A stretch of 64,000 bases of DNA from Enterobacteriaceae endosymbiont of Donacia crassipes (GCF_012569785.1 NZ_CP046202.1:5671-69670), one strand, 5' to 3'. Counted from the first letter of the stretch, positions 38,530 through 50,341 are shown. Numbers and translations: made by a program. Notes: a model not told the origin generated them from the sequence alone.

Positions 38530-40074
38530 ATGAAAAAACAAATTATTCTTTTAGATACTACATTACGTGATGGTGAACAATCTTTAAAATTTAATTTAAA
38601 TACTAAGGAAAAGATAGAAATAGCATTAGCATTAGAGAAAATGGGTATTGATATTATCGAAGTAGGATTTCCTATTTCATCTCCAATAGATTATCAAACT
38701 TCTAAAGAATTATCAAAAATTATAAAAAATAGTAAATTATGTGGTTTAGCAAGATGTAAAAAAAAAGATATAGATATGGTATATAAATCACTTAAAAAAA
38801 CAGGAAATTTTAGAATTCATATTTTTTTAGCAACTTCCCCTATACATATAATTACAAAATTAAAAACTACTTTAAATAAAGTAATAGAAAAAATATCATT
38901 TATGATTCAATATGCACGTAAATATACTGATGATGTTGAATTTTCTTGTGAAGATAGCAGCCGCACACCTATTAATGATTTATGTTATGTTGTACAAACT
39001 GCAATAAATGCAGGAGCTACAACAATTAATATTCCAGATACAGTAGGTTATACGTTTCCTCAAGAATATTTTAATATAATTTCTAATTTAAAAAATAAAG
39101 TAAATAATATAGATAAATGTATCATTTCAGTACATACACATAATGATTTAGGAATGGCTGTAGGTAACGCTATTACAGCAATAAATGCAGGAGCAAGACA
39201 AATAGAAGGAACAATTAATGGAATAGGAGAAAGAGCAGGTAATTGTGCTTTAGAAGAGATAATTATGGCATTATATACAAGAAAAAAAAGTATGGATTTT
39301 TATACTAATATAAATATTCATAATATTTATTATACCAGTAAACTGGTAAGTAAAATATGTAATATTCCTATATCAACAAATAAAGCTATTGTAGGAAGTA
39401 ATGCATTTTCTCATTCTTCTGGCATCCATCAAGATGGAATAATAAAAAATAGAAATACTTACGAAATATTAAATCCCAGAAATATTGGTTTAGATAAAAC
39501 AGAATTTAATCTTACTTCTAAATCAGGAAGAGCTGCAATAAAATATCATATGGATTTAATGGGATATAAAAAAAATACTTATGATATTAATTTATTATAT
39601 AGTAATTTTATAAAATTAGCTGATAAAAAAGGACAAATATTTAATTACGATTTAGAATCATTAGCTTTTAATAGTGAAAAAGATAATAATACAGAATATT
39701 TTACATTAAAATATTTTAATGTAGAATCAAATTCTGATATATCTGTTGCTACAATAAAATTAAAATGTGGAAAATTAAGTAAATTAGAATCAGCAACAGG
39801 TTTAGGAGTTGTTAATGCAATATACAAAACTATAATTAAAATAACAAATTATAATATAAAATTAATCAATTATATATTAACAGCTAAAAGTCAAACTGAA
39901 GAATCAATAGGACAAGTTAATGTTAAAATAAAATATAAAAAAAAAATATTTAATGGAATAGGTTTTTCTAAAGATATTATTAAAGCTTCAGTTATATCAA
40001 TTATTAATTGTCTCAATAATATATGGAGATCTAATCAAGTACAAAAAAATATTTTACAAATTAATAAATCTTAA
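38530..40074 (+). CDS. leuA: 2-isopropylmalate synthase
   Basis: First committed step of leucine synthesis: acetyl-CoA plus 2-oxoisovalerate to 2-isopropylmalate. 514 residues (E. coli 523). TIM barrel with LLDTTLRDGEQS, EVGFPISSP, FSCEDSSRTP, the metal motif HTHNDLGMAVGN and GTINGIGERAGNCALEE; the C-terminal leucine-sensing regulatory domain (about 390-514) is present, so feedback inhibition may persist. First of a tight leuABCD operon (gaps 15, 15 and 11 bp) on the chromosome. A GAAAGAGA segment lies upstream of the ATG. Confidence 0.97.
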   Translation: MKKQIILLDTTLRDGEQSLKFNLNTKEKIEIALALEKMGIDIIEVGFPISSPIDYQTSKELSKIIKNSKLCGLARCKKKDIDMVYKSLKKTGNFRIHIFLATSPIHIITKLKTTLNKVIEKISFMIQYARKYTDDVEFSCEDSSRTPINDLCYVVQTAINAGATTINIPDTVGYTFPQEYFNIISNLKNKVNNIDKCIISVHTHNDLGMAVGNAITAINAGARQIEGTINGIGERAGNCALEEIIMALYTRKKSMDFYTNINIHNIYYTSKLVSKICNIPISTNKAIVGSNAFSHSSGIHQDGIIKNRNTYEILNPRNIGLDKTEFNLTSKSGRAAIKYHMDLMGYKKNTYDINLLYSNFIKLADKKGQIFNYDLESLAFNSEKDNNTEYFTLKYFNVESNSDISVATIKLKCGKLSKLESATGLGVVNAIYKTIIKITNYNIKLINYILTAKSQTEESIGQVNVKIKYKKKIFNGIGFSKDIIKASVISIINCLNNIWRSNQVQKNILQINKS

Positions 40075-40089
40075 AAAGAAGAGATAATT

Positions 40090-41178
40090 ATGTCAAATAT
40101 ATTTAAAATAGCTATATTACCAGGAGATGGTATTGGACCTGAAATAATGACACAAGCAATTAAAATATTAGAATATATTCAAAAATATATAAAAAAAAAA
40201 ATAATTATTAATACCTATTATATAGGAGGAATTGCTATTAATAAATATAATGATCCTTTACCTAAAGAAACATTAAATGGTTGTGAAAAATCTGATGCTA
40301 TATTATTAGGATCAGTTGGTGGTCCTGAATGGGATTATTTGCCTTTACATAAAAGACCTGAAAAAGGTTCTTTATTAAAATTAAGGAAACATTTTAACTT
40401 ATTTGTTAATTTACGTCCTTCTTTTTTTTATAAAAATCTAAATATTTTAAGTCCTTTAAAAGAAAGAATTTTAAATAAAGGATTTAATATTATTTGTATT
40501 AGAGAATTAATTGGTGGTATATATTTTGGTTTAAATGGTAGAAAAGGTCAAGGAATGAATGAATATGCATTTGATACTGAAATTTATTCAAGATTTGAAA
40601 TAGAAAGAATTGCACATATTGCTTTTAATATAGCATTAAAAAGAAATAAAAAAATATGTTCTATAGACAAAGCAAATGTATTACAAACATCCATATTATG
40701 GAGAGAAGTTTTAATAGAAGTATCTAAAAAATATAAATCAGTTAAATTAAAACATATGTACATTGATAATGCTGTTATGCAATTAATTAAAAATCCTTCA
40801 CAATTTGATGTTATATTATGTCCAAATTTATTTGGAGATATAATTTCTGATCAATGTGCAATTATTACTGGATCAATAGGTAATTTACCATCAGTTAGTT
40901 TCAACCAAAATTATTTTGGTTTATACGAACCAGCAGGAGGATCTGCTCCTGATATTGCAGGTAAAAATATAGCTAATCCAATTGCACAAATTTTATCATT
41001 AGCGATGTTAATTGAATATTCTTTAAAAGAAAAATATATATCTTTAAAAATTAAAGATGCTATTAAAAAAGTTTTAAATTTAGGTTATAGAACTAAAGAT
41101 TTATCAATAAATAGCTCAAAAGAAAAAATAGTTACAACTGATGATATGGGAACATTAATTATGGAATCTATTTTATAG
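40090..41178 (+). CDS. leuB: 3-isopropylmalate dehydrogenase
   Basis: Oxidative decarboxylation of 3-isopropylmalate with NAD+. 362 residues (E. coli 363): [62 protein letters not shown], the Mg-binding [19 protein letters not shown], and [18 protein letters not shown]. It begins at an ATG 15 bp after leuA. Nothing unusual beyond Lys/Asn drift on the surface. Confidence 0.98.
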   Translation: MSNIFKIAILPGDGIGPEIMTQAIKILEYIQKYIKKKIIINTYYIGGIAINKYNDPLPKETLNGCEKSDAILLGSVGGPEWDYLPLHKRPEKGSLLKLRKHFNLFVNLRPSFFYKNLNILSPLKERILNKGFNIICIRELIGGIYFGLNGRKGQGMNEYAFDTEIYSRFEIERIAHIAFNIALKRNKKICSIDKANVLQTSILWREVLIEVSKKYKSVKLKHMYIDNAVMQLIKNPSQFDVILCPNLFGDIISDQCAIITGSIGNLPSVSFNQNYFGLYEPAGGSAPDIAGKNIANPIAQILSLAMLIEYSLKEKYISLKIKDAIKKVLNLGYRTKDLSINSSKEKIVTTDDMGTLIMESIL

Positions 41179-41193
41179 ATTAATGGTAATAAT

Positions 41194-42591
41194 ATGGGAA
41201 AAACATTATATGAAAAAATATATAATAAACATATTATTTGTAATATAAAAAAAAATAATAATTTATTATATATTGACAGACATTTTATTCATGAAGTAAC
41301 TTCTCCTCAAGCATTTGAAGGTTTAAGAAATAAAAATAGAAAGGTTTATAGATCAGATAAAACATTTGCAACAATGGATCATAATGTTTCTACGAAAATT
41401 AAAAATATTAATGCATCTGGATATATAGCAAAAAAACAAATGGAAACACTTATTAAAAATTGTCATGATTTTAATATAAAATTATATGATCTTCATCATC
41501 CTTTACAAGGAATAGTACATGTTATAGGTCCAGAACAAGGTATCACATTACCAGGAATGACTATTGTATGTGGTGATTCACATACTTCAACACATGGAGC
41601 ATTTGGTTCATTATCTTTTGGAATAGGTACTTCTGAAGTAGAACATGTATTAGCTACCCAAACTTTAAAACAAAATCGTGCTAAAAATATGCTAATAAAT
41701 ATTACTGGTAATATACCTAAAAATATTACAGCAAAAGATATAATTTTATCAATTATAAAAAAAGTTGGCATTAGCGGGGGTAATGGATATATTATTGAAT
41801 ATAGTGGAAATGTTATAAAAAAATTAAGTATGGAATCTAGAATGACAATTTGTAATATGTCTATTGAAATGGGTGCTAGAACAGGATTAATTGCACCAGA
41901 TAATATTACATTTCAATATTTAAAAAATAGAAAGTTTACTCCTAAAAAACAATTATGGCAACAAGCGAAAAAATATTGGAAAACATTATATAGTGATTAT
42001 AATGCTAAATTTGATAAAATTATTAATATAAATATTTCAGAATTAACACCTCAAATTTCTTGGGGGACTAATCCAGAACAAATTATAGGTATAGATGAAT
42101 GTATTCCTTTAATTAATTCTTATAAAGATATAAATAAAAAAAAATTGGCTATAAAAGCATTAAAATATATGAATTTATATGAAGGAACAAAATTAATTAA
42201 TATAAAAATCAATAAAGTTTTTATTGGTTCTTGTACAAATTCTAGAATTGAAGATTTAAGATCTGCTGCAAATATTATTATAGGTAAAAAAATTGCTTCT
42301 CATGTTATAGCAATAGTCGTGCCTGGTTCTAATATGGTAAAAAAACAAGCAGAAAAAGAAGGATTAGATGAAATTTTTAAAAATGCTGGTTTCGAATGGA
42401 GATATCCAGGTTGTTCTATGTGTTTGGCTATGAATAATGATAAATTAGAACCCATGGAAAGATGTGCGTCTACTAGTAATAGAAATTTTGAAGGACGTCA
42501 AGGAAGAGATAGCCGAACTCATTTAGTAAGTCCTATTATGGCTGCAATAACAGCTATATATGGTTATTTTATTAATATTAATACTTTATAA
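41194..42591 (+). CDS. leuC: 3-isopropylmalate dehydratase, large subunit
   Basis: Aconitase-family subunit that with LeuD isomerises 2- to 3-isopropylmalate. 465 residues (E. coli 466): [20 protein letters not shown], the active-site segment [36 protein letters not shown], and the 4Fe-4S ligands in GSCTNSR and [11 protein letters not shown], followed by [12 protein letters not shown]. It needs iron-sulfur assembly; the A-type carrier ErpA is encoded at 54920-55234. 15 bp after leuB. Confidence 0.98.
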   Translation: MGKTLYEKIYNKHIICNIKKNNNLLYIDRHFIHEVTSPQAFEGLRNKNRKVYRSDKTFATMDHNVSTKIKNINASGYIAKKQMETLIKNCHDFNIKLYDLHHPLQGIVHVIGPEQGITLPGMTIVCGDSHTSTHGAFGSLSFGIGTSEVEHVLATQTLKQNRAKNMLINITGNIPKNITAKDIILSIIKKVGISGGNGYIIEYSGNVIKKLSMESRMTICNMSIEMGARTGLIAPDNITFQYLKNRKFTPKKQLWQQAKKYWKTLYSDYNAKFDKIININISELTPQISWGTNPEQIIGIDECIPLINSYKDINKKKLAIKALKYMNLYEGTKLINIKINKVFIGSCTNSRIEDLRSAANIIIGKKIASHVIAIVVPGSNMVKKQAEKEGLDEIFKNAGFEWRYPGCSMCLAMNNDKLEPMERCASTSNRNFEGRQGRDSRTHLVSPIMAAITAIYGYFININTL

Positions 42592-42602
42592 AATATATAA
42601 TT

Positions 42603-43202
42603 ATGAAAAAAAAATTTCAATATAATGGTATTATATTACCGTTAGATATTTCAAATATTGATACAGATGCTATTATACCAAAACAATTTTTAAAAAAAAA
42701 TAGTAAAAAAGGGTTTGGTAAAAATTTATTTCATAACTGGAGATATTTGGATGAAAAAAATAAAATTATTAATCCTAATTTTATTCTAAATAAAAAAAAA
42801 TTTAAAAATTCTCAAATTTTATTAACTAAAGAAAATTTTGGTTGTGGTTCTTCGCGCGAACATGCCCCATGGGCATTATTAGATTTTGGTTTCCATACTA
42901 TTATTTCTTCTAGTTATGCAGATATATTTTATAATAATGCAATTAATAATAAATTATTATTAATTACTTTAAAAAAAAGTATTATTGAAAAATTATTTTT
43001 AATAATTAAACAATTTCCTGGAATAATTTGTTATATAAACTTAATTTATAAAACAATTACTATAAATAATCAATCTTTTACTTTTAAAATAAAAAAAGAT
43101 ATAATTAATTTTATTACAAATAATTTAGATCAAATAGATTTAACTATGAAATATTCTAAAGAAATTTATGTATTTGAAAAAACATATTTTAAATTTTTTT
43201 AA
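42603..43202 (+). CDS. leuD: 3-isopropylmalate dehydratase, small subunit
   Basis: Swivel subunit of the LeuCD isomerase. 199 residues (E. coli 201) with DISNIDTDAIIPKQFLK, LFHNWRYLDE, ENFGCGSSREHAPWALLDFG (substrate loop) and SSYADIFYNNAINNKLL. C-terminal third more divergent. 11 bp after leuC and 17 bp before adk on the same strand. Confidence 0.97.
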   Translation: MKKKFQYNGIILPLDISNIDTDAIIPKQFLKKNSKKGFGKNLFHNWRYLDEKNKIINPNFILNKKKFKNSQILLTKENFGCGSSREHAPWALLDFGFHTIISSSYADIFYNNAINNKLLLITLKKSIIEKLFLIIKQFPGIICYINLIYKTITINNQSFTFKIKKDIINFITNNLDQIDLTMKYSKEIYVFEKTYFKFF

Positions 43203-43219
43203 AATGAGAAAATTATTCA

Positions 43220-43891
43220 ATGCGTATAATTTTATTAGGACCTCCAGGAGTAGGTAAAGGTACTTATGCAAGATTTATATCTGAAAAATATAATTTAATT
43301 AATATTTCTATAGGAGATATAATAAGAAATTTTTTATTAAATAATAAAAATTTATTATTAACCAATAAATTAAACAAATTTATTCATAAAGGAGTTATGA
43401 TTCCTGATGATATCATCTTTAATATTGTAAAAACAAAACTATTTAATATAAATTATAATAAAGGTTTTTTGTTAGATGGATTTCCTAGAAACATTTTACA
43501 AGCTCATATTTTAAAAAAAGAAAAAATTAATATAAATATAATTTTAGAATTATATATTCCAAATACTGAAATAATTCAAAGAATTATAGGTAGAAGAATA
43601 CATTTACCTTCTGGAAGAATTTACCATACTATTTTAAATCCTCCAAAAATAAAAGATAGGGATGATATTACTGGAGAAAAATTAATAACTAGAACAGATG
43701 ATAATATTATAATAATTAATAATCGTTTAAAAGAATATTCAAAACAAACTAAACCATTAATAAAATATTATAAAAAAGAATTTTTAAAAAATAAAATTTT
43801 ATATAAAAAAATTTATAATACATTACCTATTGTAGATGTGCAAAAACAAATAGATAATATCTTACAATCTTTTAAAATAAAAAAAATTTAA
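43220..43891 (+). CDS. adk: adenylate kinase
   Basis: Balances AMP, ADP and ATP; essential in E. coli. 223 residues (E. coli 214): P loop GPPGVGKGT (7-15), SIGDIIRN, LLDGFPRN, the LID domain GRRIHLPSGRIYHTILNPPK with DDITGEKLITR, and a slightly extended Lys-rich C-terminus. The residue after GKGT is Tyr where Gln is usual. In E. coli, as I recall, adk is near htpG and hemH; here it follows leuD by 17 bp and is probably cotranscribed with the leu operon. Confidence 0.96.
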   Translation: MRIILLGPPGVGKGTYARFISEKYNLINISIGDIIRNFLLNNKNLLLTNKLNKFIHKGVMIPDDIIFNIVKTKLFNINYNKGFLLDGFPRNILQAHILKKEKININIILELYIPNTEIIQRIIGRRIHLPSGRIYHTILNPPKIKDRDDITGEKLITRTDDNIIIINNRLKEYSKQTKPLIKYYKKEFLKNKILYKKIYNTLPIVDVQKQIDNILQSFKIKKI

Positions 43892-44020
43892 TTTTAATTA
43901 AATACTATTTTTTATTTTAAGAATTAATTAAATAGTTATATTTATAATAATTTGTTTATTTATTTTAAATTTGATATTATTAGTAAATCTGAAATACAAA
44001 TAATATGGATTATAATCTAT

Positions 44021-44899
44021 ATGTTTACTGGAAGTATTGTAGCACTTATAACTCCAATGGATATTAAAGGTAATATTTGTAAAAATAGTTTAAAAAAACT
44101 TATTAATTACCATATTGATAGTGGTACAAAAGCTATTGTTATTATGGGAACTACTGGTGAATCTTCTACATGTACTTATAATGAACGTATAAGTACAATA
44201 ATGTATGCATTAGATTTTGCAAAAAAAAAAATACCTATTATAGCAGGTACAGGATTTAATTCAACATCTAAAAGTATATCTATAATATCTAATCTTGAAA
44301 ATTCAGGAATTATTGGTTGTTTAAATGTTACCCCATATTATAATCGGCCTACTCAAGAGGGTTTATATCAACATTTTAAAGAAATTGCAAATAGTACAAA
44401 ATTACCTCAAATATTATATAATGTTCCATCACGTACTGGATGTGATTTATTACCAAAAACTATATATAAATTATCTAAAATTAATAATATAATAGGTATT
44501 AAAGAAGCTACTGGTGATTTATCTCGTGTAAATAAAATTAGAAATTTAATTAATAAAAATTTTTTTTTAATTAGTGGAGATGATAAAACTTCTTTTGAAT
44601 TTATGTTATTAGGAGGAGATGGAGTTATATCTGTTACAGCTAATATTGCCGCTGTAGAAATGAAAAAATTTTGTTTTTATATGAAAAATAATAAAATTAT
44701 TAAAGCAAAAAAAATAAATCAACACTTAAATATATTACATAATCAATTATTTATTGAATCTAATCCTATACCCATAAAATGGGTAGCAAAAAGATTAGGA
44801 TTAATTATTAGTGATAAAATGAGACTTCCTATGACACCACTTAAAAAGTGTAATCAGAAAATTTTAGAAATAACATTAAAAAAATTAAAATTAATATAA
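44021..44899 (+). CDS. dapA: 4-hydroxy-tetrahydrodipicolinate synthase DapA
   Basis: Condenses pyruvate with aspartate semialdehyde, the entry to diaminopimelate and lysine. The ATG at 44021 gives 292 residues, exactly the E. coli length, starting [14 protein letters not shown]. The longer open frame from a TTG at 43952 is not supported. GTTGES (about 43-48), [10 protein letters not shown] with Tyr133 and the Schiff-base Lys161 in GIKEATGDL are present, as is PNPIP-like ESNPIPIKW. Its stop overlaps that of the convergent glyS by 9 bases. Confidence 0.97.
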   Translation: MFTGSIVALITPMDIKGNICKNSLKKLINYHIDSGTKAIVIMGTTGESSTCTYNERISTIMYALDFAKKKIPIIAGTGFNSTSKSISIISNLENSGIIGCLNVTPYYNRPTQEGLYQHFKEIANSTKLPQILYNVPSRTGCDLLPKTIYKLSKINNIIGIKEATGDLSRVNKIRNLINKNFFLISGDDKTSFEFMLLGGDGVISVTANIAAVEMKKFCFYMKNNKIIKAKKINQHLNILHNQLFIESNPIPIKWVAKRLGLIISDKMRLPMTPLKKCNQKILEITLKKLKLI

Positions 44900-46966
44900 T
44901 CTACTTAAATTAGTTATTTTAGATAAAAATTTTTTTATTTTACTTAGAATTAAAATTCTATTTCTTTTTATTTTATCATCTTTATGATTAATTATTACTT
45001 TATTAAAAAAAATATTTATTGGATAAAATAATTCTGATAATATTAATAATATTTTATAAAATTCATTATTTTTTATTTGATATTTAATAATTTTAGATAA
45101 TTTACGTATATGATTAAATAATATAAATTCCTCTTTATATTCTAATAAAGAAACATTAATATCATCATTAATATTTATATATATATTATTTTTAAATAAA
45201 ATTTTATTAATTCTTTTATCAGTTAAAATTAAAAGTTTACTTTGTTTTTTTTCAATTTTAAAAAACATATCTAATGCTTTTATTTTAAGATCTAAAATTA
45301 CTAAATTATTAATTTTTTTATCTAGAATAGAAGTAATAATATTTTTTTGATAACCTAAAAAAATATACCAATTTTTACATCTATCATATAAAAAAGAAAT
45401 TATATTAGTTATAATTTCTTTTTTATATGAATTATCTTCTATCTTATATAAAGATAAACTAAAATTAATTAATTTTATTAAGTCAATGTTTAATTTATTT
45501 TTTATAATAATTTGTATAATACATAAAGTAATATTTTTTAAAGCATAAGGATCTTTATTACCTTTAGGAATTAAAGATATACTAAATATTCCTACTAAAG
45601 TATCTATTTTATCTGCAATAAATAAAATACAAGAAATAATATTTTTAGGTATCAAATTATTTTTCTTATACTGATATTGTTCTTTAATTGCTATAATAAC
45701 ATCTATATTTTCTTTATTATATTTAGCATAATACATGCCAACAAGACCTTGTAATTCTGGAAACTCATAAACCATTTGTGTTGCTAGATCACATTTAAAT
45801 AATCTACTTGCTCTAATACAATTTAAATAATTAACATTTTTAACTGTTTTAGTTATAAATTTAGATATCATTTCAATGCGTATAATTTTTTCAAATAAAT
45901 TACCTAATTTATTTTGAAAAATAATATTTTTTAATTTTTCTAAAAAATTTTCAAATTTTATTTTTAAATCATTTTTTAAAAAAAATTTAATATCTTCAAA
46001 TTTTGAAGTAAGTACTTTTTCATTACTATGAATAATAACTTCATTATTTTCGGTTTTAATATTTATTAATATAATAAAAGAAGTTAATAAATTATTTTTT
46101 TTATCATATAAAGGAATATATTTTTGATATTTTATCATTACATATTCTAATATTTTAGATGGTAATACTAAAAACTTTTTATGAAATTTTCCTACTAAAA
46201 GTACAGGCCACTCAACCATCGAAGTTAATTCTTCTAAAAAATAATTATTAATTTTTACAATTGCCTTCAAGTTATTTGTAATATTTTTTATATTATTAAG
46301 AATAATATTTTTACGTTTTATAAAATCAACGACAATTTTACCTTCTTTAAATAATAAATCTTCATATTCCTTTGCATGTTTTAAAATAATTGTTTTTTCA
46401 CACATAAATCTATGTCCTTGAATAATATTATTAGATTGAATATTTAACAATTTTTGTTTAATATTTTCTTTTCCAAGAACAAATACTATATTTCTTATAG
46501 GTCTAATAAATTTAAATATATTTTTTTCCCAATACATAAAATGAGGAAAAGAAACTATTTCTTTTAAAGAATTTATTAACATATTAGATAATAAATTTTT
46601 AATATGTAATCCTTTAATTTCTTTTTTATAAAAAATATAATTATTTTTATATATTAAATTATTATTATTTTTAATATTATATTTTTTTATCCAAAACTTA
46701 ACTTGTTTATTTGTAAAAATTTCTTCTTCTTTATTTACAAAAGGTCCTTTAATTACATGTTGAAAATTAGTTTGTATCACATTTAATAAATATATTTGTA
46801 TTGCAATACGTCTAGAAGTAAAAAAACATTTTATTGTTTTATATGTAAAATAATTTTTTTTTAGTTCATTTTTAAAATTTTTTAAAATTGTTTGAGATAA
46901 TTTTAATAAATAATTAGCAGGTATTTCTTCTATACCTATCTCTAATAATAAAATGTTATTATCCAT
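44891..46966 (-). CDS. glyS: glycine--tRNA ligase, beta subunit
   Basis: Beta chain of the alpha2-beta2 glycyl-tRNA synthetase, carrying HD-like and DALR anticodon-binding domains and needed for tRNA recognition. 691 residues (E. coli 689): [14 protein letters not shown] at the start, [32 protein letters not shown], the [13 protein letters not shown] block, the [24 protein letters not shown] motif and [14 protein letters not shown] with [12 protein letters not shown]. 29 bp downstream of glyQ. The C-terminal quarter is strongly drifted but full length. Confidence 0.96.
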   Translation of the reverse strand: MDNNILLLEIGIEEIPANYLLKLSQTILKNFKNELKKNYFTYKTIKCFFTSRRIAIQIYLLNVIQTNFQHVIKGPFVNKEEEIFTNKQVKFWIKKYNIKNNNNLIYKNNYIFYKKEIKGLHIKNLLSNMLINSLKEIVSFPHFMYWEKNIFKFIRPIRNIVFVLGKENIKQKLLNIQSNNIIQGHRFMCEKTIILKHAKEYEDLLFKEGKIVVDFIKRKNIILNNIKNITNNLKAIVKINNYFLEELTSMVEWPVLLVGKFHKKFLVLPSKILEYVMIKYQKYIPLYDKKNNLLTSFIILINIKTENNEVIIHSNEKVLTSKFEDIKFFLKNDLKIKFENFLEKLKNIIFQNKLGNLFEKIIRIEMISKFITKTVKNVNYLNCIRASRLFKCDLATQMVYEFPELQGLVGMYYAKYNKENIDVIIAIKEQYQYKKNNLIPKNIISCILFIADKIDTLVGIFSISLIPKGNKDPYALKNITLCIIQIIIKNKLNIDLIKLINFSLSLYKIEDNSYKKEIITNIISFLYDRCKNWYIFLGYQKNIITSILDKKINNLVILDLKIKALDMFFKIEKKQSKLLILTDKRINKILFKNNIYININDDINVSLLEYKEEFILFNHIRKLSKIIKYQIKNNEFYKILLILSELFYPINIFFNKVIINHKDDKIKRNRILILSKIKKFLSKITNLSRLY

Positions 46967-46995
46967 AAAATTATATTACCTAATTATTAAGAATT

Positions 46996-47874
46996 TTAAC
47001 TTATAAAATCACAATATTTTATAACAATTAATTTAGTCATACTACGTAATTTTAAAATATATCTTTGTCGTTCTGTATGAGATAAAGATTTACGTGCTTC
47101 TAACAAGTTAAAACAATGTGAAGCTTTTAAAAGTTTTTCATATGCAGGAAAAATTAATGGTTGTTTTAATTTTAATAAAGTATTAATTTCTTTTTCATAT
47201 TGTTGAAAACATAAATTAATGAAATTAATATCTGTATATTCAAAATTATAAATAGATTGTTCAAGTTCATTTTTATAAAAAAAATCACCATATGTAATAT
47301 ATTTATTCTTATTTTTATTCCATACTATATGAAATATATTATTTATATTTTGTATATGCATAGCTAATCGTTCTAAACCATAAGTAATTTCTCCTGTAAT
47401 TGGATCACAATTTATTCCTCCCATTTGTTGAAAATATGTAAATTGAGTAATTTCTATTCCATTTAACCATATTTCCCAACCAATCCCATGAGCTCCTAAA
47501 GTAGGATTTTCCCAATTATCATCTATAAAACGAATATCATTATTTTTTAAATCTAATTTTAATTTTTTTAGAGATTCAAAATATAAAAATTGAAAATTAT
47601 AAGGTGGAGGTTTCATTATTACTTGAAATTGATAATATTGTTGTAATCTATTAGAATTATTAGCATATCTTCCATCTGAAGGTCTTCTAGATAATTGTAC
47701 ATAAGCTATTTTTATTGGTTTATTACCTATTGCGTATAAACATGTCATTGGATGAGATGTTGCTGCTCCTACTTCTATATCAATTGGTTCAATAATACTA
47801 CAACCTTGTTTTGCCCAATAATTTTTTAAAATTAAAATCATACCTTGAAAAGTTTTTTCACTAAATATTTTCAT
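46996..47874 (-). CDS. glyQ: glycine--tRNA ligase, alpha subunit
   Basis: Catalytic alpha chain (class II) of glycyl-tRNA synthetase. 292 residues (E. coli 303), highly conserved: [79 protein letters not shown]-like [54 protein letters not shown]. It is first in glyQ-glyS. fieF starts divergently 183 bp away. Confidence 0.98.
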   Translation of the reverse strand: MKIFSEKTFQGMILILKNYWAKQGCSIIEPIDIEVGAATSHPMTCLYAIGNKPIKIAYVQLSRRPSDGRYANNSNRLQQYYQFQVIMKPPPYNFQFLYFESLKKLKLDLKNNDIRFIDDNWENPTLGAHGIGWEIWLNGIEITQFTYFQQMGGINCDPITGEITYGLERLAMHIQNINNIFHIVWNKNKNKYITYGDFFYKNELEQSIYNFEYTDINFINLCFQQYEKEINTLLKLKQPLIFPAYEKLLKASHCFNLLEARKSLSHTERQRYILKLRSMTKLIVIKYCDFIS

Positions 47875-48046
47875 ATTTCAAATTTATTAAATTTTTTATT
47901 TTAACATGATCATTATATATTATTTTATATTAAAAGATACAAATTAAAATTTAACATATTTTTTTTATAGAAAAAAATAATGTTAAAATAATTTATTATT
48001 AATAAAATTTAAAATAAAATTATTTTATTTTATTATAAATAATAAC

Positions 48047-48050
48047 AGGA
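48047..48050 (+). promoter_or_regulatory. ribosome binding site deciding the fieF GTG start
   Basis: AGGA seven bases before a GTG at 48058. No upstream in-frame ATG exists, and the spacing supports the GTG. Confidence 0.6.
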
Positions 48051-48057
48051 ACTAATT

Positions 48058-49002
48058 GTGAATATAAATGATATATATAATAAAATTTTTTTAAAAAAAG
48101 AAAAAAATGAATATAATAAATTAATTACTAAAGCTACAAATTTAGCAATTTTATTATCTATAATACTATTAATATTAAAATTATTGGCTTGGTGGGAAAC
48201 TAAATCTATAAGTATGTTAGCAGCATCTATAGATTCATTAATTGATATTACATCTTCAACAATTAATTTATTAATTATATATTATTCTTTACAACCAGCA
48301 GATTCAGAACATACTTTTGGTCATGGCAAAGCTGAATCATTATCTGCTTTAGCTCAAAGTATTTTTATTTGTGGAACAGCAATATTTTTATTTTTAAATA
48401 GTTTATATTATATATCTCATCCTACAAAAATATATTATCCTATAATAGGAATATTAGTTATTATTATTTCATTTTTTTTAACTTTAATATTAGTTATTTT
48501 TCAAAAAAAAGTTATAGCAGAAACAAATAGTCAAGCAACTCATGCTGATATGATACATTATGAATCAGATATTCTAATTAATACGGCAATTTTATTAGCT
48601 TTGATTTTAAATATTTTAAATATAAAAAAAGCAGATTCTTTTATAGCATTAATTATAAGTATATTTATTTTTTATAATTCTTTTAAAGTAGGATATAAAG
48701 CAATACAATCTTTATTAGACAGATCTTTACCAGACAAAGAAAAAAAAATTATAATAAATTTAATAACATCTTGGCCTAAAGTTAAAGGAGCACATCAATT
48801 AAAAACAAGACAATCAGGTCCTACTCGTTTTATACAACTTCATTTAGTATTAGAGGATAATTTACCTTTATTAGAATCACATTCAATTGCAAAAAAAATA
48901 GAGAAAGCTTTAAATAAAAAATTTCCTTATTCGGATATAATTATTCATCAAGATCCATATTCTATTGTATCTGAAAAATATAGAGGTTTTTTTAAAAATT
49001 AA
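48058..49002 (+). CDS. fieF: cation efflux pump FieF (YiiP)
   Basis: Inner-membrane cation-diffusion-facilitator dimer exporting Zn2+ (and Fe2+) against protons. 314 residues with six membrane segments. The transport-site ligands are Asp59 and Asp63 (SIDSLIDI) in the second membrane helix and His167 and Asp171 (HYESD) in the fifth, all equivalent to the E. coli site. SLQPADSEHTFGHGKAESLSALAQS, QSLLDRSLPD and TRQSGPTRFIQLHL are nearly unchanged. The N-terminus is about 14 residues longer than E. coli. GTG start with AGGA upstream. It precedes pfkA, the E. coli order. Confidence 0.96.
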   Translation: MNINDIYNKIFLKKEKNEYNKLITKATNLAILLSIILLILKLLAWWETKSISMLAASIDSLIDITSSTINLLIIYYSLQPADSEHTFGHGKAESLSALAQSIFICGTAIFLFLNSLYYISHPTKIYYPIIGILVIIISFFLTLILVIFQKKVIAETNSQATHADMIHYESDILINTAILLALILNILNIKKADSFIALIISIFIFYNSFKVGYKAIQSLLDRSLPDKEKKIIINLITSWPKVKGAHQLKTRQSGPTRFIQLHLVLEDNLPLLESHSIAKKIEKALNKKFPYSDIIIHQDPYSIVSEKYRGFFKN

Positions 49003-49025
49003 TTATTAATAAAATTATACATTTT

Positions 49026-49029
49026 GAGG
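49026..49029 (+). promoter_or_regulatory. ribosome binding site deciding the pfkA start
   Basis: GAGG six bases before the ATG at 49036. It favours that ATG, which gives the exact E. coli length, over a TTG at 49024 whose codons would overlap this site. Confidence 0.65.
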
Positions 49030-49035
49030 TATTTT

Positions 49036-49998
49036 ATGATTCAAAAAATTGGTGTTCTTACAAGTGGGGGAGATGCACCTGGCATGAATGCAGCTATAAG
49101 AGGTGTTGTTAGAACTGCTATTAGTTATAATATTGAAGTATTTGGAATATATAATGGTTATATGGGATTATATAATAATAATATTATTAAATTAAATAGA
49201 TATAGTGTATCTGATATAATTAATAAAGGAGGTACTTTTTTAGGATCTGCACGTTTTCCTCAATTTAAAAATAAAAAAATACGTTCTATTGCTATAAATA
49301 ATATGAAAAAACATGGTATTAATGCATTAGTTGTAATAGGTGGTGATGGAACATACATGGGAGCTAAATTATTAACAGAAATGGGTTTTCCTTGTATAGG
49401 AATACCAGGAACAATAGATAATGATGTAGTAGGTACTGATTATAGTATTGGTTATTTTACAGCTTTGGAAACTATAGTAGAAGCAATAGATAAATTAAGA
49501 GATACTTCTACTTCTCATCAAAGAATCTCTCTTATAGAAATTATGGGAAGATACTGCGGAGATTTAACCTTAGCTGCAGCTATCGCAGGAGGATGTGAAT
49601 TTATTGTTTTACCTGAAATTGATTATAATCAAGAAGATTTGGTTAAAGAAATAAAATTAGGAATAGAAAAAGGTAAAAAACATGCAATAGTATTGATTAC
49701 AGAATTTATTTGTGATATTAATAAATTAGCCAGGTTTATCCAAAAAAAAATTAAACGTGAAACAAGAACTACAGTTTTAGGTTATCTACAAAGAGGAGGA
49801 TCTCCTGTAGCATATGACCGTATTTTAGGATCAAGAATGGGGTCTTATTCAGTTGAATTATTATATAAAGGATATAGTGGAAAATGTATAGGAACTCAAA
49901 ATGATAAAATGGTATATCATGATATTATAGATGCTATTTTAAATATGAAAAAAATTTTTAAAAAAGATTTATTAAATATTGCTAAAAAATTATATTAA
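49036..49998 (+). CDS. pfkA: 6-phosphofructokinase I
   Basis: Commits fructose 6-phosphate to glycolysis. 320 residues, identical in length to E. coli PfkA and highly similar: [19 protein letters not shown] (ATP site), [28 protein letters not shown] (catalytic Asp in TIDND), [34 protein letters not shown]. The ATG at 49036 is chosen because it gives this length and has GAGG upstream. Together with gpmA (55270-55968) it points to glycolysis being retained. Confidence 0.98.
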   Translation: MIQKIGVLTSGGDAPGMNAAIRGVVRTAISYNIEVFGIYNGYMGLYNNNIIKLNRYSVSDIINKGGTFLGSARFPQFKNKKIRSIAINNMKKHGINALVVIGGDGTYMGAKLLTEMGFPCIGIPGTIDNDVVGTDYSIGYFTALETIVEAIDKLRDTSTSHQRISLIEIMGRYCGDLTLAAAIAGGCEFIVLPEIDYNQEDLVKEIKLGIEKGKKHAIVLITEFICDINKLARFIQKKIKRETRTTVLGYLQRGGSPVAYDRILGSRMGSYSVELLYKGYSGKCIGTQNDKMVYHDIIDAILNMKKIFKKDLLNIAKKLY

Positions 49999-50025
49999 TT
50001 AATAAATTAAAATTGAGATATAAAT

Positions 50026-50319
50026 ATGTATAAAATACAATTTTTTAAAAGAATAAAGACAGGAAAAAGTTTTAGTAGACGTTTAAGAATAAATAATCAA
50101 ATTCCAGCAATTGTTTATGGTAAAAAAATAAAAACACTGCCTATTATTATAAATAATAACGATATAACTCATATTAATTTGCAAAATTTTTTTAAAAAAA
50201 AAATTTTATTAACTTTAATAAATGAAAAAAATATTTTATTTAAAGTAAAAATTATAAATATTCAATATCATCCTTTTAAAATTAATAAACTATATCATAT
50301 AGATTTTATTATTATATAA
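50026..50319 (+). CDS. rplY: 50S ribosomal protein L25
   Basis: Binds 5S rRNA in the large subunit. 97 residues (E. coli 94): TGKSFSRRLRINNQIPAIVYGKK at the RNA-binding face and the C-terminal IQYHPFKINKLYHIDFI. The middle is drifted. Downstream of pfkA by 27 bp on the same strand; a hairpin follows before the convergent dapB. Confidence 0.95.
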   Translation: MYKIQFFKRIKTGKSFSRRLRINNQIPAIVYGKKIKTLPIIINNNDITHINLQNFFKKKILLTLINEKNILFKVKIINIQYHPFKINKLYHIDFIII

Positions 50320-50341
50320 TAATTAATGTTAAAAATTCAAA

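Noticed and set aside
43952-44020. Longer DapA start at a TTG
   Set aside because: The extra 23 residues have no counterpart, and the ATG at 44021 gives the exact family length.
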